Part shown: positions 7,881 to 15,621 of the stretch, in pieces
Layout: every line of letters starts with the position of its first letter
Numbering within the stretch: the first letter of the stretch is position 1
NCBI GenBank assembly: GCA_002310095.1
Contig: DBYH01000014.1
Coordinates: 25,293 to 61,885, forward strand
DNA from: Firmicutes bacterium UBA1191
GTDB taxonomy: Bacteria; Bacillota; Clostridia; Peptostreptococcales; Anaerovoracaceae
Direction: 5' to 3'
DNA: 36,593 nucleotides
Translations under genes and position numbers: made by a program
The notes under the pieces: model-generated
The model's database searches: none
What the model saw: only the letters and a program-made list of their open reading frames with translations
What the model was told of the DNA's origin: nothing

Positions 7881-9093
7881 GGATTACGAATTCGCTCCTG
7901 TCTGAGCACAGACTGAGCATGTTCTCCGAAACTTCGATCTCCGAGAGATGAAGTGTGTCTTTTATCTTTACGATGCGCGGATTTGAAATGTCGATGCCTA
8001 TGCAGGTCTGCAAAGCCGCGCGCAGGGCCTCCTCCTCAGTATCCATGATGACAGGAATCTTCATTCCGTTGGTGTTTCCCGAGGCAATGCCGTTGGTGTA
8101 TGTGGCGCTTAAATCTATCTTGTCGAGAGCTTTTCTCAGGATGAAATCAGCCATGCCGAAGCCTATGGCGTTGCCGTGAGCGCCCTCGGTCAGATCCTCG
8201 ATAATTATGCGCTGGATGCGGGGAACGGCTCCGGGCAGCGGACCGAATGAATCTCTCGCTATTATGTTCGTGTCCATTCCCGTGCCGCTAATGTCCTTGC
8301 CGATCTGTTCGATGATCAGTATGTCGATGTCGTCGAATTTGATCCGCGGCATGAGGCTCTTGGCCAGTTTCAGTATCTCAGGTTCACGGATCAGGAAATC
8401 CGCGCCTCTGACGGCTTCCACAATATGAGTTTTTTCAAAGGCATTCTCAACGATGGCCATTCCGAAAGGTATGTCCACCCTTCCGATTATGACCTCTGCG
8501 GTATCCGGAATCGTATGTTCAAGAGCTGGGAATCCCTCTCTGTGAATGCGGGAGCAGCCGTTGTGTTTTCCGCCGCCGATAGCGAGCATTTTACAGAGAC
8601 CGCTCTCCACCCTGCCGCTGAAATCCGTGTGCGGCTTGACTCTGGCTACCGGAACAACGTAGTCGGCTTCGAGAGCCGGCTTGGAAAAATGCACCTCTAT
8701 GCCGTCCTCTGTGTGCCCTATTATCTCCGTCTCCATGGACGAATTGATCGGCACTCCCATGGTTTCCTCTGTTATGCCGTAGGCCCTGAGGACTTCCTCC
8801 TGTCCTTCGGATGTGCCGCCGCCGTGGCTGCCCATAGCCGGGATAATGAAAGGCTTCACGCCCTCTTCTTTCAGCACGTCCACGACTGCCTTTGCGATAA
8901 TGTCTATATCAGTGATGCCGCGGCTTCCCACGAGGACCGCCGCTGTTTTGCCCGCTTCCATTTCAGCAGCAAAAGGCGCGGCCGCTTCTTTTACTGCCGC
9001 CGCCGTATCTTCAAGATGGTCGTCGCCGAATATCTGCCCGACCTTGACCATCCTTGGCAATTCAATGTTTCTGACTGATTCAGGGAGTCTCAT
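7873..9093 (-). CDS. LarA-like protein (lactate racemase N-terminal domain / DUF2088 family)
   Basis: This 406-residue protein resembles the LarA family, whose founding member is the nickel-pincer-nucleotide lactate racemase. Visible landmarks are VLVGSRGITDIDIIAKAVVD, IPAMGSHGGGTSEGQ, VARVKPHTDFSGRVESGLCKMLAIGGGKHNG and YTNGIASGNTNGMKIP. The His-rich segments and the lysine in CKMLAIG are candidates for cofactor contacts, but they differ from the canonical LarA GFSGG motif, so this is probably a divergent subgroup with a different substrate. No larB, larC or larE cofactor genes are in the window. The ATG at 9093 was chosen because AAAGGAGG precedes it by 5 bases; an upstream extension would run into the preceding gene. 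Length is near that of LarA (about 420). Epimerase, racemase or lyase activity on a 2-hydroxy acid is possible but untested. Confidence 0.7.
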   Translation of the reverse strand: MRLPESVRNIELPRMVKVGQIFGDDHLEDTAAAVKEAAAPFAAEMEAGKTAAVLVGSRGITDIDIIAKAVVDVLKEEGVKPFIIPAMGSHGGGTSEGQEEVLRAYGITEETMGVPINSSMETEIIGHTEDGIEVHFSKPALEADYVVPVARVKPHTDFSGRVESGLCKMLAIGGGKHNGCSRIHREGFPALEHTIPDTAEVIIGRVDIPFGMAIVENAFEKTHIVEAVRGADFLIREPEILKLAKSLMPRIKFDDIDILIIEQIGKDISGTGMDTNIIARDSFGPLPGAVPRIQRIIIEDLTEGAHGNAIGFGMADFILRKALDKIDLSATYTNGIASGNTNGMKIPVIMDTEEEALRAALQTCIGIDISNPRIVKIKDTLHLSEIEVSENMLSLCSDRSEFVIHE

Positions 9094-9103
9094 TTTCCCT
9101 CCT

Positions 9104-10378
9104 TTACAACTTCGAATACAGAACCTTGCCCGAGTCATTCCTCGGGATCTTATTTATGTATCTGACGCGCACGAGCCTCGGTCTGACCAGCCATTTTTCC
9201 ATGAACATGGCTGCGATTTCGTCTTCCCTGTCCGCCGTTTCACGGCTGCTCGTGTACACGGTTATCCCATCGTCATCGCTGCCCATGCATACTATTTCGT
9301 CGCATGCAAAGGCTTCCTGAAGGTCTTCCTCCACTTTGTCCAGGCTTATCCTTCTGCCCTGGACCTTTACAAAGCGCTTCTTGCGGCCCGTGATGTAAAA
9401 ATATCCTTCATCATCCATGCGCGCCATGTCGCCGGTCTTGAGAAGTCCGCCGTTTTCGTCCCCCAGCGCCAGATCTTCGCGTTTCGTTGCGTATCCCATG
9501 GACACATTGGCGCCGAGATAGACCAGTTCGCCGTCATCTGCGATGTACATGCTTCCTCCCGGCACAGGAATACCTATGCTTCCGATCTTCTCAAGGCACT
9601 TTTCAGGCGGAATGTAGCTCATGCGGGCCGTCGCTTCCGTCTGTCCGTACATTACAAAGAGCCTCCGGCCCGTTTCCGCCGCCCATTTGCCGTATTTCCA
9701 CTGAAGATCCTCGTGGAGGTGCCCTCCTGCCTGGGTCAGAGTCTTCAGATGCGGCAGATTCATCTCCGTCAGGCGAAGTCTTTCGAACATTTCATAGGTA
9801 TACGGAACTCCCGCCATGGACGTGGCCTCGTATTTTTCGGCCATTTCCCAGAATTCCCTCTGGAACAGGCTCCTGTTTGTGAGTATTATGGTCGCTCCAG
9901 CGGCCAGATGTGTGTGTATGACCGACAGACCGTAGGTGTATTCCATCGGGAGAGTCGTTATAGGACGCTCATCAGCCGTGATTCCCAGGTATTTTACGAT
10001 GGAATCGCAGTTCGCCTGAAGGTTTTCATAACTTAACCGTACAAGTTTTCTGTCACCCATGCTTCCGGAGGTGGAAAGCAGCAGCCCCAGCTCAGGATTG
10101 GTCTCGTAATCGCCTTCGTAAGTAGCCCTGAGGACTGCTTTTGCCTCTGTATCAAGGGTTTTGCTTATCAGGATGACCGGACATCTCCTTCTGAGAAGCG
10201 CCAGATACCTGGCCAGGCTCTCAGCGTCATTGGAGCATTCGAGCATCACAACGCCCCGGGCTCCTTCAGTCAGCTCGTCGCCCATGTCCCATATCTGCCC
10301 ATAGGTGTACTCCCTGCCCTCATCATCGATGCAGGCGGTCCTGTCTATGTAGTTGTCGTTTCGCTCAAAGAAGTACAT
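9104..10378 (-). CDS. AMP-forming acyl/aryl ligase (ANL superfamily)
   Basis: This 424-residue ANL-superfamily enzyme would activate a carboxylic acid as its acyl-adenylate and pass it to a thiol. Motif A3 appears as LLSTSGSMGDRKLV, A5 as VMYGQTEATARM, A7 as LLKTGDMARMDDEGYFYITGR, A8 as KRFVKVQGRRISLDKVEE, and the A10 catalytic lysine as IPRNDSGKVLY. All the catalytic landmarks are present although the N-terminal region is short for the family (usually 500 or more residues). The start at 10378 (MYFFERND) has GGTGG nearby and overlaps the LuxE-LuxC gene by 34 bp. A start at 10411 lacks any Shine-Dalgarno. With an acyl carrier protein in the operon, loading of the carrier is the natural role, though CoA cannot be excluded. 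Confidence 0.85.
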   Translation of the reverse strand: MYFFERNDNYIDRTACIDDEGREYTYGQIWDMGDELTEGARGVVMLECSNDAESLARYLALLRRRCPVILISKTLDTEAKAVLRATYEGDYETNPELGLLLSTSGSMGDRKLVRLSYENLQANCDSIVKYLGITADERPITTLPMEYTYGLSVIHTHLAAGATIILTNRSLFQREFWEMAEKYEATSMAGVPYTYEMFERLRLTEMNLPHLKTLTQAGGHLHEDLQWKYGKWAAETGRRLFVMYGQTEATARMSYIPPEKCLEKIGSIGIPVPGGSMYIADDGELVYLGANVSMGYATKREDLALGDENGGLLKTGDMARMDDEGYFYITGRKKRFVKVQGRRISLDKVEEDLQEAFACDEIVCMGSDDDGITVYTSSRETADREDEIAAMFMEKWLVRPRLVRVRYINKIPRNDSGKVLYSKL

Positions 10379-12606
10379 GATAGCATTTCCACCAGGTCCT
10401 TGCGGTCCCATACTGTATTGAAATCCAGCGCTTCGCCGATGGCGACGACTCTGTCAACGCCCTCGCAGCCCGCGCCGCGCATTTTTTTATTTATTTCATC
10501 CTGATCGTCGCCGCTGCTGACGATGGTCTGTATTCCCGCCTCCATGTATGGCGTGATTTCACCGACACTGTCTATATCCATCTCATAGAACATGCCGAAT
10601 TTCGCCTCGAGATCAGTTAGACTGCGTCCGTCATTGGGCACCGGTACCAGATAGAGCCTGTTTCCCCATCTTTTTACCGTTCCAAGGCCCTTGTTTTCGG
10701 CGTACATCCTGCATAGGATTCTGTATTTCTCGGTTGCAATCCAGGGCTGCAGATCATAGGCGGCAGCCTCTTCCGCAAAGGCAGTCCACCACTTTTCTTT
10801 TATCCTCTCTGTGTCCACTCCAGCGTCCTTCAGCCAGAACACGGTTCTCGGGCTCGAGCAGGCATTCTGGTCGGTCCCGAGAGTGTCGTTGTAGAAGAGA
10901 TGAGCAAGATGCCTTATCTCCCTGTCGTCGAGACCCGCGAAATCGCCCGTTCTGAAGAGTGCTACGGAGTATTTGTCCGGGAATGTTATATCGATGCAGT
11001 CGTCAGCCTTAGGAACCCTGCAGATGGCTTCCACGGTGTCGTTTCCGCCCCAGATGACCCTTGCTTTTGCTTTGCCGGATATCTCTTCCAGGGCTTTGTG
11101 GCCTCTCGGGAAGGAAATGAAGGCATTCTGCCTCTTCAGTTCCGCGAATTCAGGCCTGTTCAGCACTGTGTTTATGCCTCTGAGGGCTGCTTCGGTGATG
11201 TCCGAACTCCTCTCGGAGATCCTTACGATGCTCGGGCTGCCCGCCAGTAGCGAAGTTATCCACGAATAGGCGAACATGGTCGGCATGTTTGACGGAGCGA
11301 TGTGAAGGGTCAGCCCCCTGCCCCTGCGTCCAACCAGGTCTTTATAGCCCTCCCTGATCTTCTCAATATGGGCACTTCTGCACCAGAAACCAAGGGAATT
11401 AATCTCAGGATACTGTCTGTAAACCGGATCCTTAGTGAACAGCGTCGAGAGTTCGCTGAGGAAATCCACGGTCAGCTCATCAAAAGTGCCCCGAACGCCT
11501 TCCTCAGGCGGATAAGTTCCGGCCAGAACCCTAAGATCGACCTCCTGAACACTGCTCACAGTCCCTTCAAAGGTATCGCTGCATCCGCGGACTTCCGCTC
11601 TGCTGATGCGGCCGCCGATCTCGAAGTATTTGCCTTTGCGTCCGCACGGACAGTTGTCCGTACCGATAATCCTGCCCCTGTCTTCGGTGAGCAGCATGTG
11701 ACCCGGATAAGACTCCGGAAGCAGAGATTTCAGTGCTATGAGGCCCCACTCTCCGTCCTGGCGCTCGCTGAAATCCTCAGGATCGAGGATAGAAATATCC
11801 GAATAAATGCTGGCGTGGAGATGTCCCTCAGGGCACTGCATGAAGATGCTCCCTGTCTGTTCTGCCATGCCGTAGTAATCGCTCACGCTTTCTATACCGC
11901 AGGCCTCCCTGAGGCCTAATTTGAATTCTTCATCTGAAACCTTTTTGTCCTGAAGTTTCTTCCATCCGCCGCCGTGGATCAGGTGACATCCGGCAAGGTT
12001 TACTGCCTTTGCATCCGCTTTCAAAGGGCCCACGAGATACTCCCATATCATGTAGGTGAAGCCGAAAGCAAAAGTCGGTCCTGCCTTTGCAAGTTCCTCG
12101 AACTCCGAGAGCGCCTCGTAGTCGACGTTCATGTTCTCATCTAAAGCGTATATCCGCTTCGACGCCATCATGGAGAAACCCAGAATGCCGGCTCCTCTGG
12201 CCGTGAACTTGCTCCTGTCCCGGAGAACGTCCGGCGAGTCGATGATCAGCATCGGAATTCGCTTTGACCCGATGAAATCGCCGGTAATGCCGCAAAGGGC
12301 CCTCTGCTGGGCTGCCGATGTAGCGGCGTCCAGATAAATCCTCGACACCTGCTGTCCGGTCGTTCCCGATGAAGTGATTTTCCTGATGACTTTATCGTCG
12401 GGAACGCTCTTCAAATCTATGTCCTTGAACAGCGTAACAGGCAGATAAGGCGTCTCCTCGCCCAGCCCATTACAAATATCATCGTAAGCCGTGCAGGCCT
12501 TACGATGATCTGCTGTCATTATCTTCATTTGTTCTCTGTAGAAAGAATCCTTGTCAGCCTGCGTGACGCTGAAAGGCTCCATCTCCAGAAACTCAATGCG
12601 GTTCAT
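10345..12606 (-). CDS. LuxE-LuxC fusion: acyl-protein synthetase / acyl-CoA reductase
   Basis: A single 753-residue polypeptide joins two halves of the bacterial fatty acid reductase. Residues 1 to about 350 resemble LuxE acyl-protein synthetase (ANL fold), with the phosphate-binding KITSSGTTGQQ (about 76-86), YYGMAEQTGS and CPCGRKGKYFEIGGR. Residues about 360-750 resemble LuxC acyl reductase, an aldehyde-dehydrogenase relative, with GLTLHIAPSNMP, a VIWGGND segment and DTLGTDQNACSSPR, whose Cys583 is the expected acyl-thioester nucleophile. Known LuxE and LuxC are separate proteins that activate a fatty acid and reduce it to the aldehyde with NADPH. Here the fusion would channel the acyl group between them. 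The ATG at 12606 has AAAGGG upstream and overlaps the preceding gene by 14 bp. No luciferase genes (luxAB) are present, so bioluminescence is not implied. Confidence 0.85.
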   Translation of the reverse strand: MNRIEFLEMEPFSVTQADKDSFYREQMKIMTADHRKACTAYDDICNGLGEETPYLPVTLFKDIDLKSVPDDKVIRKITSSGTTGQQVSRIYLDAATSAAQQRALCGITGDFIGSKRIPMLIIDSPDVLRDRSKFTARGAGILGFSMMASKRIYALDENMNVDYEALSEFEELAKAGPTFAFGFTYMIWEYLVGPLKADAKAVNLAGCHLIHGGGWKKLQDKKVSDEEFKLGLREACGIESVSDYYGMAEQTGSIFMQCPEGHLHASIYSDISILDPEDFSERQDGEWGLIALKSLLPESYPGHMLLTEDRGRIIGTDNCPCGRKGKYFEIGGRISRAEVRGCSDTFEGTVSSVQEVDLRVLAGTYPPEEGVRGTFDELTVDFLSELSTLFTKDPVYRQYPEINSLGFWCRSAHIEKIREGYKDLVGRRGRGLTLHIAPSNMPTMFAYSWITSLLAGSPSIVRISERSSDITEAALRGINTVLNRPEFAELKRQNAFISFPRGHKALEEISGKAKARVIWGGNDTVEAICRVPKADDCIDITFPDKYSVALFRTGDFAGLDDREIRHLAHLFYNDTLGTDQNACSSPRTVFWLKDAGVDTERIKEKWWTAFAEEAAAYDLQPWIATEKYRILCRMYAENKGLGTVKRWGNRLYLVPVPNDGRSLTDLEAKFGMFYEMDIDSVGEITPYMEAGIQTIVSSGDDQDEINKKMRGAGCEGVDRVVAIGEALDFNTVWDRKDLVEMLSCTSLSETTTT

Positions 12607-13237
12607 GTTCTTCACCCTTTACGTATGACGGACCGTGACCCGGGCATACGTTTATTCCGTCCGGTATGCTCTCCATGATAGGTATCGCTATGTTCTCATA
12701 ATCCTCAGGGCTTCCTCCCCTCAGTCTGAGTGTCGTCTCGTCGTCGAGTAGCATGTAGTCCCCGGTGAACAGGTACTCATCGTCCATGGTTATGAGGACG
12801 CTTCCCGGCGAGTGCCCCGGAATCCTTATGAAGGAAAACCTGTGGCTGCGCCATGTCATCTCGTACTCGTCCTCGTAGGTTATCTCCGCCGGTCTGCATG
12901 TGAACCGCGGAGCCTTCCTCTCGGCTACGATTCCGGTCTTGTAGTACGAAAGAATGTCGGCGATGACCGACAGGTTCTGCTTCTCGTCACCAAGCCGCTC
13001 ACTGCAGAGCCTGCAGGCTACGACGGGCACGTTGTATTTCGCGCGCACCTCTTCCAGATCCTCGATGTGGTCGAAGTGCTCGTGAGTCAGAAGAATGATC
13101 TCAGGCGTCCATCCGTTCTTATCGATCTCCGCCTCGACCACGCCGTCCTGACCCGGATCTATGATCGCAACAAAACCGTCCTCTTCAACGAGGTAGCTGT
13201 TGCATATGGTCTTCTGTGATGTGAGTTTGGTTATCAT
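12593..13237 (-). CDS. metallo-beta-lactamase-fold hydrolase (glyoxalase II-like)
   Basis: A 214-residue cytosolic protein of the metallo-beta-lactamase superfamily. It shows the metal motif H52-x-H54-x-D56-H57 in LLTHEHFDHI, then IPGHSPGSVLI, the bridging aspartate in LFTGDYMLLDD, and the final histidine in CPGHGPSY. Family members near this size are often thioester hydrolases, so a thioesterase acting on acyl-carrier-protein or acyl-CoA intermediates is a reasonable inference in this operon. The substrate cannot be read from the sequence. Its ATG overlaps the acyl carrier protein stop as ATGA, with GAGGA inside the end of the carrier gene as ribosome-binding site, so the two are translationally coupled. 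Confidence 0.85.
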   Translation of the reverse strand: MITKLTSQKTICNSYLVEEDGFVAIIDPGQDGVVEAEIDKNGWTPEIILLTHEHFDHIEDLEEVRAKYNVPVVACRLCSERLGDEKQNLSVIADILSYYKTGIVAERKAPRFTCRPAEITYEDEYEMTWRSHRFSFIRIPGHSPGSVLITMDDEYLFTGDYMLLDDETTLRLRGGSPEDYENIAIPIMESIPDGINVCPGHGPSYVKGEEHEPH

Positions 13238-13479
13238 TCCTCAAAGTTCACGCCGTATTTCTCCGACAGTATCTTCAGGCCCTTCTCATATGTGGACAGA
13301 TCCAGCACATCCTTCATGTCCATCTGGATCCCGTAAGCTGATTCGATATCTGCGATCAGGTCCATGTGACCGACGGAATCCCACTGGATTATGCCCATGT
13401 ATTCGAGACCCGGCAGTTCTTCCTCCTTCAGCCTGAAATTGAGAGTGAATGCTCTGTTGTACTTCTCAAGATTAGTCAT
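13234..13479 (-). CDS. acyl carrier protein
   Basis: A small acidic 81-residue protein with the four-helix carrier pattern. The phosphopantetheine attachment site is Ser35 in IIQWDSVGHMDLIADIE, where DSV replaces the DSL of housekeeping AcpP. The ATG at 13479 has AAAGGA 6-7 bases upstream. Surrounding genes encode an AMP-forming ligase, hydratase, MBL hydrolase and acyl reductase, so this is probably a dedicated carrier on which the pathway intermediate is built or modified, separate from the fatty-acid-synthesis ACP. No 4'-phosphopantetheinyl transferase is in the window. Confidence 0.85.
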   Translation of the reverse strand: MTNLEKYNRAFTLNFRLKEEELPGLEYMGIIQWDSVGHMDLIADIESAYGIQMDMKDVLDLSTYEKGLKILSEKYGVNFEE

Positions 13480-13492
13480 CGATTGTCCTTTC

Positions 13493-13924
13493 TTATTCAA
13501 CTACTTCAAAGAAGCGTTTAAGCAAAAGCTGTCTGCACTTTGCTTCAGCCACCACTATTCCGTCCTGGTTCGTGCAGATTCCTTCCAGCGCCGCTGTGTA
13601 GTACTTCTCCTGCTCGTCGATGCTCACAAGCTCGACCCTGGCCGTGACCTCGTCTCCTGGATATACCGGGTTCGTGTACTTGCAGTCCATCTCCTGAAGG
13701 ATCGTACCGTGGCCCGGAAGCTGTGTGCCCATGACGGAAGAAATCAGACTGCCCACAAAAACACCGTGGATTACGGGGCGTCTGAAAATACCCTGAGCCG
13801 CCAGTTCCTCGCTGGTGTGGATGCCGTTGTCATCCATGGTCAGCACCGCGAACCGCTCAATGTCTTCACTTGTGAATCTCTTCGTCAGCTCAGCGCTGTC
13901 TCCGACGCGCAGGGTGCGTTTCAT
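13493..13924 (-). CDS. MaoC-like (R)-specific enoyl hydratase
   Basis: This 143-residue hot-dog-fold protein resembles PhaJ/MaoC hydratases. The hydratase motif is present as MDDNGIHTSEELAAQGIF, with the Asp and His catalytic pair in D-x-N-x-I-H. It is followed by IHGVFVGSLISSVMGTQLPGHGT and NPVYPGDEVTARVEL, both typical of the family. It would hydrate a 2-enoyl thioester to the (R)-3-hydroxyacyl thioester, or dehydrate it, on CoA or the neighbouring carrier protein. Its ATG overlaps the stop of the preceding gene by one base, and the carrier gene begins 13 bp after its stop. Confidence 0.88.
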   Translation of the reverse strand: MKRTLRVGDSAELTKRFTSEDIERFAVLTMDDNGIHTSEELAAQGIFRRPVIHGVFVGSLISSVMGTQLPGHGTILQEMDCKYTNPVYPGDEVTARVELVSIDEQEKYYTAALEGICTNQDGIVVAEAKCRQLLLKRFFEVVE

Positions 13925-14802
13925 CAGTCTATGTCCTCCACGACCTTTTCAGGCGGCAGATCCAGCTTGTCCGGATCGGCGAAACAGAGTTTCATCATCC
14001 TGAATGCCGTCGCGTAATAGTATCCGTCGACGATTCTCTCGTCCGTCGAGAAGGTGTAATCCAGATACTTTTTCTTTACTACGTCGCCGTTCCTGTCTAT
14101 CTCATAGGCGGTCCTCTTAGGTCCTATAGCACAGAAAATCGGCACGTTTCCGAAGTTATACAGGTGGTGGATAATCGGCGGTATTCCCAGCGATCCCATG
14201 GAAGTTATGAAGAAACTTCCGTGGAACGGACTGACTTCCAGAAGCGACTTCGGAATGCCTCCGAAGTAATCCAGCAGCTTCAGGAACCATATTGAAAACT
14301 TGAAAAACAGCTTCGGGAACTTGGCCAGCGTGGCCGCGACCCCGTCGAAGTCGCTGTCCGTTTCTCCGCCCTTTTCTCCGTCTATCACTTCTTTCATTTT
14401 GCGGTAGACTTCTTCAGCCGTATCCTCCGGACTGAGTATTATCTTGACGCACGTATTCGGTGCCTCGAGAGTCATCTCCTTTTTGATATCGATGTTTACT
14501 TCGATTCTGTTTCTGGCGTAGACCCTCTGCCCTGAAACGAACCGGTTTACAGCGGGCATCTGGGACACGACCCGGACATAGGACGCAACCATCAGGTGCA
14601 TCAGCCCGAATCCGTTCAGACCTTCTTTTCTCTTTCTTTTTATGTACTCTTCTGCTTTTGTGATTTCTACTTTATCCTGTATGTAGTTGGTGGACCCGGT
14701 CCGGTCAACCAGGATAAAAGTTTCTACAACGCTCATTGGGTCGCGGGTCCTAAGCAGCCTTCCGTCCTTACGGTCACCCCACTTTTTCTTTCTGTCAGAC
14801 AT
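13924..14802 (-). CDS. 2-oxoacid dehydrogenase E2-type acyltransferase-like protein, catalytic His replaced
   Basis: A 292-residue protein that resembles the chloramphenicol-acetyltransferase-like catalytic domain of E2 acyltransferases. It has no lipoyl domain and no peripheral-subunit-binding domain. Supporting segments are GLNGFGLMHLMVASYVRVVSQMP, NRFVSGQRVYARNRIEVNIDIKKE, FHGSFFITSMGSLGIPPIIHHLYNFG and the terminal STDERIVDGYYYATAFRMM. In E2 enzymes this last motif reads D-H-R-x-x-D-G with a catalytic histidine; here a glutamate takes its place. Ordinary acetyl transfer is therefore doubtful and the fold may do condensation, act structurally, or use another base. The ATG at 14802 follows AAAGGA; a GTG at 14838 lacks such a site. 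It is the first gene of the operon, behind an extended -10 promoter. Confidence 0.7.
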   Translation of the reverse strand: MSDRKKKWGDRKDGRLLRTRDPMSVVETFILVDRTGSTNYIQDKVEITKAEEYIKRKRKEGLNGFGLMHLMVASYVRVVSQMPAVNRFVSGQRVYARNRIEVNIDIKKEMTLEAPNTCVKIILSPEDTAEEVYRKMKEVIDGEKGGETDSDFDGVAATLAKFPKLFFKFSIWFLKLLDYFGGIPKSLLEVSPFHGSFFITSMGSLGIPPIIHHLYNFGNVPIFCAIGPKRTAYEIDRNGDVVKKKYLDYTFSTDERIVDGYYYATAFRMMKLCFADPDKLDLPPEKVVEDID

Positions 14803-14855
14803 CTGTCTTTCCTTTACTGATTTAATTGTCTGTAGCACCCCTTCATTACTTTAAC

Positions 14856-14864
14856 AGTATAACA
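14856..14864 (-). promoter_or_regulatory. extended -10 promoter of the LuxE-LuxC operon
   Basis: On the minus strand TG-T-TATACT (14856-14864) lies about 54 bp upstream of the first operon gene and just after the alkD-like stop. It is the same nonamer as at the mgtE promoter. No strong -35 box is visible, and some read-through from the glycosylase gene is possible because no terminator separates them. Confidence 0.55.
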
Positions 14865-14869
14865 CAATT

Positions 14870-15556
14870 CTACTTTCTTTTCAGCGTCTTCAGGTACTCC
14901 TTCTGCTCCGGCGTTATGCGGTAGCTTTCCCGCGCTTTCTGTATGGCCTTGTTGTGTGTCCAGACGTCCAGTTTCTCCCCCTCAATATACGGCAGAACCG
15001 CGTCATACTGCTTGGCCAGCGCTGTCGCAAAGTACCATGCGATCATCATGTTCACGTAGTACTCATCCGAACTTACGCCTGCAACCAGCTCCGGATATTC
15101 CGGGTCGAAATCCTCATTCAGAAAGTGCTCCATCAGCATTCCGATGGCGAAACGGACGGTGTACGTACGGTCCGATTCAAGCCACTTTCTCACATGCAAA
15201 AGCAGCCCGTCCTTGTCCTTCTTAAACACTTTCGGCGACATCTGGTCGCAGGTCGCCCAGTTGTCCACATAAGGCAGAAATTCCTCAACCAGACCTATGC
15301 ATCTGTTGAAATCCTTCTCCTCGGAGATTATGAAGGCGTGCAGCTGATTCTCGTCAAAATATTCGTGAGGCAGTGTCTCCAGAAAAGCTTCGACTGCTTT
15401 TGCCTCTTCTCCTGTCGCTTTATACAATCTCTTCGCCAGCTTCCGCATCTCCGGAGTTCTTACTCCGATGATCGTCTCAGGATCCACAGTTGGAATCAGC
15501 TTCTTCTGAAAATCCCGATACTTTATATCCTGCAGTTTGAACAATTCTTTTTTCAT
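14870..15556 (-). CDS. AlkD-like DNA alkylation repair glycosylase
   Basis: A 228-residue protein made of HEAT-like helical repeats, of the AlkD/AlkC DNA alkylation repair family. The AlkD active-site pattern is recognisable: Trp100 and Asp104 in VDNWATCDQ, the arginine in RTYTVRFAIGMLMEHFL, and a tryptophan in MMIAWYFATALAKQYDA. AlkD excises cationic alkylated bases such as 3- and 7-methylpurines without base flipping. The ATG at 15556 has GGTGA a few bases upstream. It lies between the transhydrogenase operon's terminator and the LuxE-LuxC operon and is probably a single gene unrelated to either. Confidence 0.88.
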   Translation of the reverse strand: MKKELFKLQDIKYRDFQKKLIPTVDPETIIGVRTPEMRKLAKRLYKATGEEAKAVEAFLETLPHEYFDENQLHAFIISEEKDFNRCIGLVEEFLPYVDNWATCDQMSPKVFKKDKDGLLLHVRKWLESDRTYTVRFAIGMLMEHFLNEDFDPEYPELVAGVSSDEYYVNMMIAWYFATALAKQYDAVLPYIEGEKLDVWTHNKAIQKARESYRITPEQKEYLKTLKRK

Positions 15557-15574
15557 GATTTCACCATTAGTATA

Positions 15575-15600
15575 AAAAGCGGTGGTTGCCCACCGCTTTT
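15575..15600 (-). terminator. terminator of the transhydrogenase-like operon
   Basis: An 11-bp stem AAAAGCGGTGG/CCACCGCTTTT (15575-15585/15590-15600) with a TTGC loop. On the minus strand it is followed by a T run. It sits 22 bp after the stop of the large oxidoreductase gene. Confidence 0.9.
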
Positions 15601-15621
15601 CATGTTTGTTATTGATGCGTC

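Noticed and set aside
8813..10036. Long open frame on the plus strand (407 codons)
   Set aside because: It lies antisense to the ligase and LarA-like genes, shows no family motif and has the composition of a shadow frame.
10345..12606. Bioluminescence (lux) operon
   Set aside because: LuxE and LuxC domains are present, but there is no luciferase (luxAB), LuxD or LuxG. The neighbours point to another pathway.
14870..15556. alkD-like gene as member of the LuxE-LuxC operon
   Set aside because: It is on the same strand, but a promoter candidate and a 67-bp gap separate it from the first operon gene, and DNA repair has no evident link to the pathway.
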